Assembly: GCA_964439625.1 (NCBI GenBank)
Contig: CAYTPI010000029.1
Location: 1-26,789, forward strand
Length of the DNA: 26,789 nucleotides
Direction of reading: 5' to 3'
DNA from: CAYTPI01 sp964439625
GTDB lineage: Bacteria > Chloroflexota > Anaerolineae > Aggregatilineales > UBA3940
The position numbers and the translations under genes were made by a program. Shown here piece after piece: positions 1-7,795 of this stretch. The notes under the pieces were generated by a model. That model ran no database searches. It was not told where the DNA came from and saw only the letters and a list, made by a program, of their open reading frames with translations. Every line of letters starts with the position of its first letter. The stretch's first letter is position 1.

Positions 1-399
1 TTGTGCGCCCGATGTGCAGATACCCGTGTTAGAGTTGATCTCGATGGCCTGCCTGATGATCCCAGCCTCGCTAAGGTGGCTGTGTAAAATTGAGCCAAAG
101 CCCGGTGCGACCAATGGCGTCCGGGTGGAGCCCGCCGCCAGATAATCGATGTTGCGGGCGTGCTGTTTGCTGTTCAAACAAGCAGCGACGGCACGGCTTG
201 CCATCTCATACAATGACTCCGTGGTGTTTTGTTTGGTATCAAGTGCGTAGTGCCGCTGCTTGATGCCATTCGCCCGTAGGATCATGCGTTGAACGCGCTC
301 TTCGCCCGGTACTGATCCCATATAAGCGTTGATGTGCTGGTTAGCGATGGCTTCCCCAGGTAGGTAGGCCCCTGTGCTGGTGATGTAACTCGTGGTCAT
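1..399 (-). CDS. 3-oxoacyl-ACP synthase III family protein, N-terminal part (cut by window edge)
   Basis: The reading frame is open from an ATG at 399 to the window start (133 codons), so the C-terminal half is missing. The translation begins MTTSYITSTGAYLPGEAI and contains RANGIKQRHYA, AAGSTRTPLVAPGF and, at residues 124-133, NTGICTSGAQ. This is the N-terminal layout of the FabH/KAS III thiolase-fold family, and Cys128 is the expected nucleophile; the His and Asn of the triad would lie outside the window. KAS III enzymes condense an acyl-CoA or acyl-ACP with malonyl-ACP; relatives make alkenes, polyketides or signals, and the substrate cannot be told here. The ATG overlaps the TGA of the upstream gene (ATGA), which implies translational coupling. 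The motifs are clear; whether it serves general fatty-acid synthesis or a specialised pathway is open. Confidence 0.85.
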   Translation of the reverse strand, partial: MTTSYITSTGAYLPGEAIANQHINAYMGSVPGEERVQRMILRANGIKQRHYALDTKQNTTESLYEMASRAVAACLNSKQHARNIDYLAAGSTRTPLVAPGFGSILHSHLSEAGIIRQAIEINSNTGICTSGAQ

Positions 400-1280
400 G
401 ATGGTTTTTCCTTTTCTACCAATAAAGATTCTCTACGTCGTAACAAGGCATAAGCGAACTCGTCGAAAGCAATGTGATAGTATAAATACTGGTTCGGATC
501 ACTGAGGAACACACTGCTGTTGTAGTGGCTGCGATTGGGGGCCGTTTGGAGGTAAAAGTCAAGGTCGATCAAGGCGTGCGGGTCATCGGCGCAGATGTGC
601 TTTAGGCACCACAGCAGCAGCGAATCTGAGTCGAAGGAGTTCAAGGCCCGCACGGTGGTTTGCAGGTCACCGAAGATCGTAATCGCGATCACGATGGCGA
701 TCACGACGTTGGTCGCCCCAAGGATTTTCAGCGAATGCTGCTCGTTGACAGCCATCACATCGCGGGTGTACTGCTCAATATCTTCGGGGATGCTGCTGCG
801 GTAGAACGCTATATTCTCCAAAAAAGCCTGCTTGTCGAAGCGCTGCATGACCTCGTAGGCCAGGTCATCGTGGCAGATCGTCAAGCCGTGCTGCACGATG
901 TCTTGAATCGAGTTGACGTGGAAATCACCATCAATCCCTTTGAGCAGTTCGCCCGTACCCTCGCGCCGTTCGGGGGTGCCGGAAAGAATGTAGCGATAAA
1001 GGATTGGCTCGATTTGGACGTGGCGCAACAGCAGTTCGACGGCGTCGGGCGTGGCAAGGTACTTTAGCCCGAACGCAATCGTCGCGTCGATCAGCTTGCG
1101 CTCGAAGCCCCACACCTTGCGGTGAAAAACGAACTTCATGGGGAAGGCGACTGTGCGAATGAAGAAATACAACACATTGACCAAAGGCCGCAGCAGCTTA
1201 TAATCTAGCCGAGCCTTCTCTGCATTAAAAAGATGGTTGACGTAATCCGTCACATAGGGAAAGTTAACCATACCAACCAA
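396..1280 (-). CDS. Unrecognised protein with one central hydrophobic segment, coupled to the KAS III gene
   Basis: 294 codons from a TTG at 1280; an in-frame ATG three codons later (about 1271) is an alternative start, and an AGAGG stretch lies just upstream of the TTG. I do not recognise the family. Visible features: a hydrophobic, aromatic stretch near residues 30-50 (VNVLYFFIRTVAFPMKFVF), a mostly helical acidic middle, and a strongly hydrophobic segment around residues 188-205 (ILGATNVVIAIVIAITIF) that could be a membrane helix. No Cys/His metal cluster or catalytic motif stands out. The stop TGA overlaps the ATG of the KAS III gene, so the two are probably made together and may work on the same acyl product; that link is inference. 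A plausible promoter lies at 1318-1345. Confidence 0.75.
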   Translation of the reverse strand: MVGMVNFPYVTDYVNHLFNAEKARLDYKLLRPLVNVLYFFIRTVAFPMKFVFHRKVWGFERKLIDATIAFGLKYLATPDAVELLLRHVQIEPILYRYILSGTPERREGTGELLKGIDGDFHVNSIQDIVQHGLTICHDDLAYEVMQRFDKQAFLENIAFYRSSIPEDIEQYTRDVMAVNEQHSLKILGATNVVIAIVIAITIFGDLQTTVRALNSFDSDSLLLWCLKHICADDPHALIDLDFYLQTAPNRSHYNSSVFLSDPNQYLYYHIAFDEFAYALLRRRESLLVEKEKPS

Positions 1281-1317
1281 TAAACCTCTGTACAGTGACC
1301 GTTACACTTTATTTTGA

Positions 1318-1345
1318 CACATATCAGACGACTGACAACTGTCAA
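1318..1345 (-). promoter_or_regulatory. Candidate sigma70-type promoter for the unknown gene/KAS III pair
   Basis: On the minus strand a perfect TTGACA (1340-1345) is followed after 16 bases by TATGTG (1318-1323). Transcription would start near 1311, some 30 bases before the gene. The -35 is strong, the -10 weak. Confidence 0.45.
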
Positions 1346-1360
1346 TCGAACCGTGTCAGT

Positions 1361-1372
1361 TTGTGATCACAA
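1361..1372. promoter_or_regulatory. Perfect 12-bp palindrome, possible operator
   Basis: TTGTGATCACAA is a perfect palindrome about 20 bases upstream of the TTGACA -35 element. The position suits an activator site. No matching regulator can be named from the window. Confidence 0.3.
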
Positions 1373-1761
1373 GGTATTGGCGGGGCGCGTTTGGACTGCA
1401 TGGTAGCCCAAAATGTGTGTAACTAAGTGCAGCCCGTCAGCGGGTGCACTACACTACAGTGTGTTGTACTAATAAATGTCCCTAGCAGGGCTTCACCACC
1501 ATGGTCAAGCCGATACCAATAAACCTATGATTCTCTGTTAGATATAACAGCAATAAGCCAGCGTTGGTTACGACCTTAGCTGCGAAACGTCGACTCAGTG
1601 CTGTTGTTATTCATCCACGCAGGAGAGATTGACCGTCTATTAATTTTCAGCTAGTCCGTCCAACATTTAGCACACGAGGGACGCAGAATGAGCTAGATTG
1701 TGTTTCATTTGGAGCATGTGTATTCAGACTTTGCACCATTGGGATCATGTAAACCAGAAAA

Positions 1762-1965
1762 ATCATGCGCTGAACATTATGGTGGCGGCACCCTCAGACG
1801 CTAACTGCTCTAGTATCCGACTTAGCCCCGATATCAGTACTACGGGTTAATTTGTCAAGGATCAGGATACATAGCTGAGTCGCCAGCCACTTTGATATCA
1901 CAACCGTCTGCTGGTTACCGCCCGAAAGTTTTTGCATTCTGCGTAAGCTCCTGTAGTTATACTGT
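1762..1965 (-). pseudogene. Decayed monosaccharide ABC transporter ATP-binding protein (RbsA/MglA type) fragment
   Basis: The minus strand reads YRSLRRMQKLSGGNQQTVVI, then SKWLATQLCILILDK and LTRSTDIGAKSD before a TGA at about 1794-1796. This matches, in order, the signature of sugar-importer ATPases: LSGGNQQKV (1908-1928), KWLA, the Walker B LILDEPTRGIDVGAK and its downstream linker. The Walker B Glu-Pro after the Asp is replaced by Lys-Leu (1851-1853 onward), which would abolish ATP hydrolysis. After a frameshift a further EGAATIMFSA resembles the next conserved segment (EGxAILMISSE), then a stop. No Walker A or N-terminal half is present. It is a short relic of the second nucleotide-binding domain. 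The intact sugar-binding lipoprotein at 14607 could belong to the same lost transporter class, but nothing shows they were one operon. Confidence 0.7.
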
Positions 1966-1998
1966 TTCATAGTCCGCTCGATTTAGAAAGCATCAAAG

Positions 1999-3450
1999 AT
2001 GGCAGACATTCCATCAAAATCTGATACGCGCAGCACTTCAGTGCCCTTCAACCAAATGAGCATCTTTATTATTATTGAGATTTTGTTGGTCGGGCTTTTG
2101 CTGCTGGCATTTCTTTATGGTGCGTCAATCCATTTGACGGAGATCAACCTTGACCCAGGCCGCAGCGATCAAGGTGCCTATATGGACTATGCCCGCAACA
2201 TGTGGGAGACAAACCATGCTTATATCGGTGGTCGCAACCGCATGCCGATCTACCCCTATCTGCAATCGTTGCTATACAACCCCACCCTCACCGATGAGGC
2301 CTTTTTCTTTCAGGGCAAACTGTTCACAATCGGGCTGACGCTGTTGATGCTGGTTGGCTTATACATTGCGTACCGTCGCAGCTTGGAACGGTGGCAGGCT
2401 GTCCCTTTAATCCTGGTCACTGCCTTTACAGCTTACATGTTCAAAGCGGCTTATTTTCAGGCCGATCTGCTGTACTACACGTTATCGTTTTTTGCTCTCT
2501 GCTACCTAACGCTGACGTTCATTCAGCCGGACTGGCGTAATGCCGCAACCGCAGGCGTCCTCCTCGGACTCTCTTGGTTAACGAAAGCATCCGTACAACC
2601 CATGTTGTACATGTTTATAATCGCTTTTGCTGCTAAAGGACTTTACGCCGTGGCGTTTGACAAGCGTCCCATCAGACAGGCACTAAGCCAATACGCCTTG
2701 CCGCTAGCACTCGTCATCCTATGCTTTCTTGGCGTGGTCTTTGTCTACATTGACAATAGCAAACGCTATTTCACAAAATACTTCTATAACGTCAACTCGA
2801 CGTTTTATATGTGGTACGACTCTTGGAGTGATGTGAAGGATGGAACACGGGCCGCAGGCGATCGCGTTGGTTGGCCCAACTTGCCTGATGAGCAAATCCC
2901 TGGGCCAGAAGATCATCTTACACGAGAAGCCCTGTCAGCATCGTTTACCCGCTTGCAAGAAGGTGCCGCCGAGACGTTTAGGCTCAACTGTGTGTGGAAC
3001 GACATCACAATAGGTGGAATAGAGTATCGTGCTCCCATGGTCGATGTCTACCATATGGCGGGCTTTGGCTACTGTCAGTTTGCGGCGCTGTATGCACTCG
3101 GAGCAATTGTATCAGTTACTTTAGCATTTTCTAGCATGGTCAAATTGTTGTGGCGGCATAAATTTATGGTGCTGTTCTGGCTGGGTACTATCGGTATCTA
3201 CCTGCTGCTGTATTCATGGTATGCGGCAATCGCAGCAGGGCCACGCTTTGCTATGGGTATTCTACTGCCGGTGTTAATCGTTTCGGCATGGGTTATCTAT
3301 GCCAAGCCTTCTCAGGCCGTACAATTCAGATTAGGTAAGCTGGCGTTCAAGTGGACAACGTTGTTCACAATCGCCGTGATGCTGTTGTTCGTGCTTGAAT
3401 TCTTCTTGATTATGACGGTGCGCATTCAGCAAACGTATGCGGGGCAGTAG
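1999..3450 (+). CDS. GT-C fold membrane glycosyltransferase (ArnT/PMT-like)
   Basis: 483 residues from an ATG; the Shine-Dalgarno is weak (AAAG). After a short polar N-terminus there is one membrane helix (about 20-45), then a loop with LDPGRSDQGAYMDYARNM, followed by about nine more hydrophobic helices and a short tail. The acidic residues in the first extracytoplasmic loop (Asp-Pro...Ser-Asp-Gln) and the following RNRMPIYPYL are typical of GT-C enzymes, which use polyprenyl-phosphate sugars to glycosylate proteins or lipids outside the membrane. A large soluble loop lies at about residues 270-350 and holds two Cys (about 333 and 357) that could form a disulfide. Acceptor and sugar are unknown. 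Its stop at 3450 abuts the stop of the convergent HD gene with no spacer. An oligosaccharide polymerase is an alternative but less likely. Confidence 0.7.
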   Translation: MADIPSKSDTRSTSVPFNQMSIFIIIEILLVGLLLLAFLYGASIHLTEINLDPGRSDQGAYMDYARNMWETNHAYIGGRNRMPIYPYLQSLLYNPTLTDEAFFFQGKLFTIGLTLLMLVGLYIAYRRSLERWQAVPLILVTAFTAYMFKAAYFQADLLYYTLSFFALCYLTLTFIQPDWRNAATAGVLLGLSWLTKASVQPMLYMFIIAFAAKGLYAVAFDKRPIRQALSQYALPLALVILCFLGVVFVYIDNSKRYFTKYFYNVNSTFYMWYDSWSDVKDGTRAAGDRVGWPNLPDEQIPGPEDHLTREALSASFTRLQEGAAETFRLNCVWNDITIGGIEYRAPMVDVYHMAGFGYCQFAALYALGAIVSVTLAFSSMVKLLWRHKFMVLFWLGTIGIYLLLYSWYAAIAAGPRFAMGILLPVLIVSAWVIYAKPSQAVQFRLGKLAFKWTTLFTIAVMLLFVLEFFLIMTVRIQQTYAGQ

Positions 3451-3969
3451 TCAACTGGCATCATCAGCGCGTTTGAGGGCGGCAAGCAGTTGCTCCAGTT
3501 CCGATTGTGGGGCATCAACGGCGTCAGCGTGGTGGCGCACCAACCAGATCGCCTCATCAGAGGCACCTAAGGCGGCGATATCTTCAGCAGACCAGTCTGG
3601 GTGTTTGGCCCGCATCACAAACGGATAGCGCCAATCCATTGCGCCGGACTCGGCCCACACAGCCGCCTTCGCTGGGATGAGAACCCGTGCCAACACGCTG
3701 ACACTGCGGGCTACCACCCCATACGAATGGCGTGATTTACCCACATCATGCAGCAGAGCAGCCGTCAGTAGTGCCGGGTGTGTGTACCCCTCAGCCTGAA
3801 CTTTTCGGCGTACCTCAAGGCTGTGCTGTTGGTCAACACGGCGCATGCGCTTGAATAAAGTGTAGAGTTCATCAGAGAGGATTTCTTGGGCCGGCGCATC
3901 ATCGAGCGGGATGGCAAAGGCGAGCATGTCCTTAACTCCCTGCCCGATGCGGTAGATTAGCTTTCCCAA
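3451..3969 (-). CDS. HD-domain protein (putative phosphohydrolase)
   Basis: 172 residues from a TTG at 3969. The TTG is preferred over the ATG at 3927 because the stretch before it (IYRIGQGVKDML) resembles the N-terminus I recall for this short HD family. The metal-binding pattern is visible: DQQHSLEV (about residues 46-53), AALLHDVGK (71-79) and LVRHHAD (about 144-150), i.e. H...HD...H. Such domains hydrolyse phosphomonoesters or nucleotides; the substrate is unknown. It starts seven bases after the stop of the haemolysin III gene, so the two are likely co-transcribed. It converges with the glycosyltransferase with zero spacing, leaving no room for a terminator between them. Confidence 0.8.
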   Translation of the reverse strand: MGKLIYRIGQGVKDMLAFAIPLDDAPAQEILSDELYTLFKRMRRVDQQHSLEVRRKVQAEGYTHPALLTAALLHDVGKSRHSYGVVARSVSVLARVLIPAKAAVWAESGAMDWRYPFVMRAKHPDWSAEDIAALGASDEAIWLVRHHADAVDAPQSELEQLLAALKRADDAS

Positions 3970-3976
3970 GGGTCGC

Positions 3977-4624
3977 TTACCAGAAGATCAGCACCATCGC
4001 AGAGAAGTGCAGCGAACTGGCTACCACAACACACAAATGCCAGATTTCATGCATGCCAAAATGCGGCATTTTGACGCGCCATTCGGGTTTATCAAGCAGG
4101 AAGAAGATCGCCCCGACGGAGTATGTAACACCACCCGCAACCAAAAGCCACAGAACATTTAGCGCCAACTCACCAAACAACTGTGGCAAGGCAAAGACCA
4201 TCAGCCAGCCCATACCAAGGTACAGTAAAGTCGAGAGGAATGTAAAGCGCCGGTGCACACCAAGTGTCAATTTGATGACAACACCGGTTGCTGCCAACAC
4301 CCACACAGTCGCGAGCATACCCCACTGCCAGTTTCCACTGAGGTAGCGGTAGCAGATGGGCGTATAGGTGCCAGCGATGAACAAATAGATAGCTGCATGG
4401 TCGAGGCGGTTGAGCCAATCGATCAGTTTTTTGGGGCCGCGGACAAGGTGCAGTGTCGCACTGGCAGCATAGAGTAGAATCATGCTGATGCCATAAACAA
4501 GCACAGTCGTTAAGAAGGTTGGGTTATCATACGTCAGGGTGACCAACCAGACCAAGCCCGCAATCGATAAAATGCCAGCACCAAAATGTATGAACCCATT
4601 GACAGGCTCACGGAACATCTTCAT
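3977..4624 (-). CDS. Haemolysin III / PAQR-family integral membrane protein
   Basis: 215 residues, seven predicted helices, which is the normal length for the bacterial YqfA/HlyIII group of the PAQR family. It opens with REPVNGFIHFGAGILS, carries ASATLHLV and LDHAAIYLFIAGTYTP in the first half and MHEIWHLCVVVASSLHF near the end. The Ser/His, Asp and two late His are the conserved metal-site residues of the CREST superfamily. Bacterial members are annotated as haemolysins from early heterologous data, but their real role is probably membrane or lipid homeostasis. It starts ATGAAGATG, so either ATG could be used; AAAGAGA lies somewhat far upstream. It leads the HD-domain gene by seven bases. 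Confidence 0.88.
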   Translation of the reverse strand: MKMFREPVNGFIHFGAGILSIAGLVWLVTLTYDNPTFLTTVLVYGISMILLYAASATLHLVRGPKKLIDWLNRLDHAAIYLFIAGTYTPICYRYLSGNWQWGMLATVWVLAATGVVIKLTLGVHRRFTFLSTLLYLGMGWLMVFALPQLFGELALNVLWLLVAGGVTYSVGAIFFLLDKPEWRVKMPHFGMHEIWHLCVVVASSLHFSAMVLIFW

Positions 4625-4818
4625 AAGGGGTTACGTCTCTTTCGTTACCGCGAACAGCGTGTTTAGCACTGCAAACTTTCAACATTGATAGTACACAAAT
4701 ACCCGTATGGATGCGAAACGCAGCAGGGGAAATAAGTGCTAGGGTCACAAACCTTGATCATGCTGACAGGCCGCATACGCAGTGCTTGTGTTTTCTCAAA
4801 AACATTTGTGGCTGAACG

Positions 4819-7002
4819 CTAATCTCCAGCGGCAGAAGCCGCGACCCGCTGCAACTTGACCGCACTCTCGCGCCGAATTTCACGCGCATCCGGCAAAGCA
4901 GCGACAATCGTCCCAAAAATGAACACGAAGCCACCCGTCCACACCCAGCGGATCAACGGATTGTAGTAGATTTTGAACGTGGCACTCGTCAGGTTGATCT
5001 GCTCCCAGTCGATCAGACGCACATAGAGATCATCGCCGCGGATGGTGCCAAACGTATCAGGAATGGTCATTGTGCGGCCCGTATCATAGATATCGATACG
5101 CGGCGTCAGCCGATCTACCTCTCGACCTTCACGATAGACGACAGTCTGTGCGCGTGCAACCTGTCGGCTGTCGATGGCGGCAAAGCGCTCCAGCCCTTGG
5201 TACTCAACAACGTAGTTCCCTATTGTGATTGTCTGCCCAGCGGAGATCGTCTGCTGTGTCTCTTGCTGATACGCACCGTTGGCAATGATGCCAACGCCCA
5301 TCACTAACACTCCCAAGTGAATGAGGTAGCCGCCGTAGCGCCGCCGATTGCGTGCTACCATTCGGAATAAAGCCGTAGGGTAGCTTTCACCATGGGCACG
5401 TACCCGAGCTGCGACACCGCGATAATACTCAAACAGCGTGACGGAAGCCGTAAACAAGACAAAGGCATACCCAATGACGGCACCTGGCAACCTCACACCC
5501 AAAGCAAACAGCACACCCGTCGCAACGACGGTAAAGCAGATCGGGTAGAGCATACTCATTCCAAGGCGTTTCAGGCTGGCACGCTTCCATGCGACCAGCG
5601 GTGCAACGCCCATCAACAGTAGCAGCACCAGGAACAGGGGGCCAGTTGTCCGCTCGTAAAATTCGGGGCCGTAACTGCTCTTTTCAACGCCCGGTATGAA
5701 GTCAGCAGCCAACTCCGTGAACAATGGTGCATACGTCCCCGCCGCGACCGCAATGTTGATCCCAACGAAAACCAAGTTATTCAGCAGGAACATCGTCTCG
5801 CGGGAGAGCAAGCCGTCTAGTTGATTGTCCGACTTGAGCCCCTCCCAATGCTGCGTTAATAGGTGGACACAGACAATCAAAATAATGGTGACGAAAACAA
5901 AGAACAGCGGTCCAATCGCACTTTGGGCGAATGAATGGACTGACGACAACAACCCAGAGCGCGTCAAAAAGGTGCCCATAATGACCTGCACATAAGTCAG
6001 CATAATCAGAATGACATTCCAGCGGCGCAGCATCCCGCGCTTCTCTTGAATCATCACCGAATGCAGAAAGGCAGTACCCGTCAACCATGGCATCAGCGAG
6101 GCGTTTTCGACTGGGTCCCAGCCCCAGTAGCCACCCCAACCGATCACGTCATAGGCCCAACGCCCACCGAGGATCAAGCCGAGGCTGAGGAACAACCAAG
6201 CTACTAACGTCCAACGGCGCGTTGTGGTGATCCAATTATCACTGACATCCCCCTGCGCTAGGGCAGCAACGGCAAAGGCAAACGGCACAGTAAAGCCAAC
6301 AAACCCAAGGTAGAGCATCGGCGGGTGGATGATCATCCCGATGTGCCGCAGCAGCGGCTCCAACCCCTGACCATCCGCCGGAGTCAGTAAAAAGTACCCC
6401 TGCGGTGCGGCTAAAGGCGTCATACCCTCGCCCACCACACCAAGAATACCGGGCAAGCCCGCAGCAAAAGTCACAATCGATGTTGCTATGCCGCTCAAAA
6501 ATGGGGACGGTGCAAACATCGCCGAGACAATATCGCCTTCGGTGTTCTGCCAGAAGGTGGCGAACGGGTTCTCCCAAAGGGCCACCAGCAGCAAGAAGAA
6601 TAGGATGGTTCCGGCGAGCGCTGTGGTTGTATCCCCCAGCAGGTGACGGTCATAGCGCCAATCACGCAGAAGGGCACCGGCAGCAAAGGCACTCAACAGC
6701 CACGTCCAAAACAACAGACTGCCCGCCTGCCCCCCCCAGAGAGCCGTCGCCCGCAAGATGGTTGGCAGCGTTCGGTCTGTGACAGACCACACAAAGTCGA
6801 TTTCATAGTGACCGCTGATCAAGAAGCCAACCATCAAGCCGCAGGCAACAGTCAACAAAGGGAAGACAGCTATCGTCGCATTGCGAGCGCTTTCAGCGAG
6901 TGCTTCGTTGCGCCGCCTACCGCTGATGAACCCGGCTATGGTTGCATATAGCGAAGCGATAAAAGCAATTAATACCAGCAGAACACCTAATTCAGGTGAC
7001 AT
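4819..7002 (-). CDS. ccmF: Cytochrome c haem lyase subunit CcmF
   Basis: 727 residues with about 15 membrane helices. The tryptophan-rich WWD haem-handling signature is present as WGGYWGWDPVENASLMPWL (about residues 288-306), together with the family motifs IIHPPMLYLGFVG (about 228-240) and GTFLTRSGLLSSVHSF. The C-terminal periplasmic domain ends with YYNPLIRWVWTGG before a last helix. CcmF takes haem from CcmE and attaches it to CXXCH apocytochromes outside the membrane. It is about 75 residues longer than enterobacterial CcmF; an extra hydrophobic insert of roughly 50 residues lies at about 160-215, before the TPADGQGLEPLLRH segment. The ATG at 7002 has AGGT seven bases upstream. ccmE lies upstream with a 111-base gap; ccmA-D, G and H are absent here. 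Confidence 0.95.
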   Translation of the reverse strand: MSPELGVLLVLIAFIASLYATIAGFISGRRRNEALAESARNATIAVFPLLTVACGLMVGFLISGHYEIDFVWSVTDRTLPTILRATALWGGQAGSLLFWTWLLSAFAAGALLRDWRYDRHLLGDTTTALAGTILFFLLLVALWENPFATFWQNTEGDIVSAMFAPSPFLSGIATSIVTFAAGLPGILGVVGEGMTPLAAPQGYFLLTPADGQGLEPLLRHIGMIIHPPMLYLGFVGFTVPFAFAVAALAQGDVSDNWITTTRRWTLVAWLFLSLGLILGGRWAYDVIGWGGYWGWDPVENASLMPWLTGTAFLHSVMIQEKRGMLRRWNVILIMLTYVQVIMGTFLTRSGLLSSVHSFAQSAIGPLFFVFVTIILIVCVHLLTQHWEGLKSDNQLDGLLSRETMFLLNNLVFVGINIAVAAGTYAPLFTELAADFIPGVEKSSYGPEFYERTTGPLFLVLLLLMGVAPLVAWKRASLKRLGMSMLYPICFTVVATGVLFALGVRLPGAVIGYAFVLFTASVTLFEYYRGVAARVRAHGESYPTALFRMVARNRRRYGGYLIHLGVLVMGVGIIANGAYQQETQQTISAGQTITIGNYVVEYQGLERFAAIDSRQVARAQTVVYREGREVDRLTPRIDIYDTGRTMTIPDTFGTIRGDDLYVRLIDWEQINLTSATFKIYYNPLIRWVWTGGFVFIFGTIVAALPDAREIRRESAVKLQRVAASAAGD

Positions 7003-7113
7003 AATTTTACCTGTAAACCGTATTCACATAGCGTTGATTGTCTTGACGTTGTCGTAAAGGGTATAGGCTGACACACGGTCGGCTCCCACAGTGTCGAAAA
7101 ATTTCAGGCTGGC

Positions 7114-7650
7114 TTACTGCACCTCAGCAGATTGCTGTGGTACGGCTTCTTCATAGCGCGTAGGGCACTTTAGCAGTAGTTCATCCGCGTAGAATTTCCC
7201 ATCTTCACCAAGTGTGCCAGTAACAATCGCTTGTGCCTCGTGTTGAAGCAGTTCAGGGACTGGCTCATTATAAATGACAACCTCAACTGCCTCAGCATCC
7301 GGGCTGGTAACGGCGTTGTGCAGCACTTCCGCCAAGCCACCCTCATCTTCGATATCCGCGGCAGAAGCCGGGATATGAACAACGGTGAAGCTCAGCGTCT
7401 GAGTGTCTGGGTCAAAATTGATTGTCTCCCCGACGACTGCGCCAGACATCCGAATGCTGGACTGTGCCGCGATCAGTTCTGCTTCGCGTTCTTTTAGTTC
7501 TTCAACGGTAACAAAGTACTGACCTTGCGTCAGCAAGCCAGTAACGATCAGGTAAGCGACAGCGGCAAGTAGGATGATGCCGCCAATTAAGAATTTCGTT
7601 CTTCCCTCGGATGGCCTCGCCATTGATGAGGGCATGCTTGCTTGCACCAT
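7114..7650 (-). CDS. ccmE: Haem chaperone CcmE, CxxxY variant
   Basis: 178 residues from the ATG at 7650, chosen because GGAG sits five bases upstream; an upstream TTG at 7671 would add seven residues. A single membrane anchor (FLIGGIILLAAVAYLIVTGL, about 20-40) is followed by a periplasmic OB-type domain with MSGAVVGETINFDPDTQTLSF and AIVTGTLGEDGKFYADELLL. CcmE carries haem from the export side to CcmF. In most bacteria the covalent haem ligand is His in an HxxxY motif (KHDENY). Here the equivalent stretch is KCPTRY, with Cys162 and Tyr166 (TGC codon at 7165-7167). A CxxxY CcmE class is known from some archaea and sulfate reducers, where the Ccm system lacks CcmH. The gene order ccmE-ccmF fits the role. 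Confidence 0.9.
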   Translation of the reverse strand: MVQASMPSSMARPSEGRTKFLIGGIILLAAVAYLIVTGLLTQGQYFVTVEELKEREAELIAAQSSIRMSGAVVGETINFDPDTQTLSFTVVHIPASAADIEDEGGLAEVLHNAVTSPDAEAVEVVIYNEPVPELLQHEAQAIVTGTLGEDGKFYADELLLKCPTRYEEAVPQQSAEVQ

Positions 7651-7795
7651 GGTTTCTCCATGTGATACCAACTGAGCGTGGTGTGTTTTCTACTCATATA
7701 TACAGCAGTTAGTGATCGTAGCCTGAGCTAACGCTTGTGAATATCTTTAACTTTTATCTGTTTTAATTGTAACTAATTTCACGAATGGGTTCAAG

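Larger units (their letters stand above)
1281..1998. other. Long gene-free stretch (718 bases)
   Basis: No intact gene is visible on either strand. It contains the promoter and palindrome of the minus-strand pair (1318-1372), an imperfect hairpin at about 1427-1449 (GTGCAGCCCG/CGGGTGCAC, one bulged base) without a clear T tract, and a decayed ABC ATPase fragment at 1762-1965. Between about 1450 and 1760 I see nothing recognisable. The promoter of the 1999 gene must lie inside or next to the ABC remnant, but no convincing -35/-10 pair was found. Confidence 0.6.

Noticed and set aside
1427..1449. Hairpin as a terminator
   Set aside because: The stem has a bulge, there is no T tract on either strand and no gene ends nearby.
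5392..6951. Several open frames opposite and within ccmF
   Set aside because: They lie on the other strand or frame of a well-supported CcmF gene, have no ribosome sites and give no recognisable motif.
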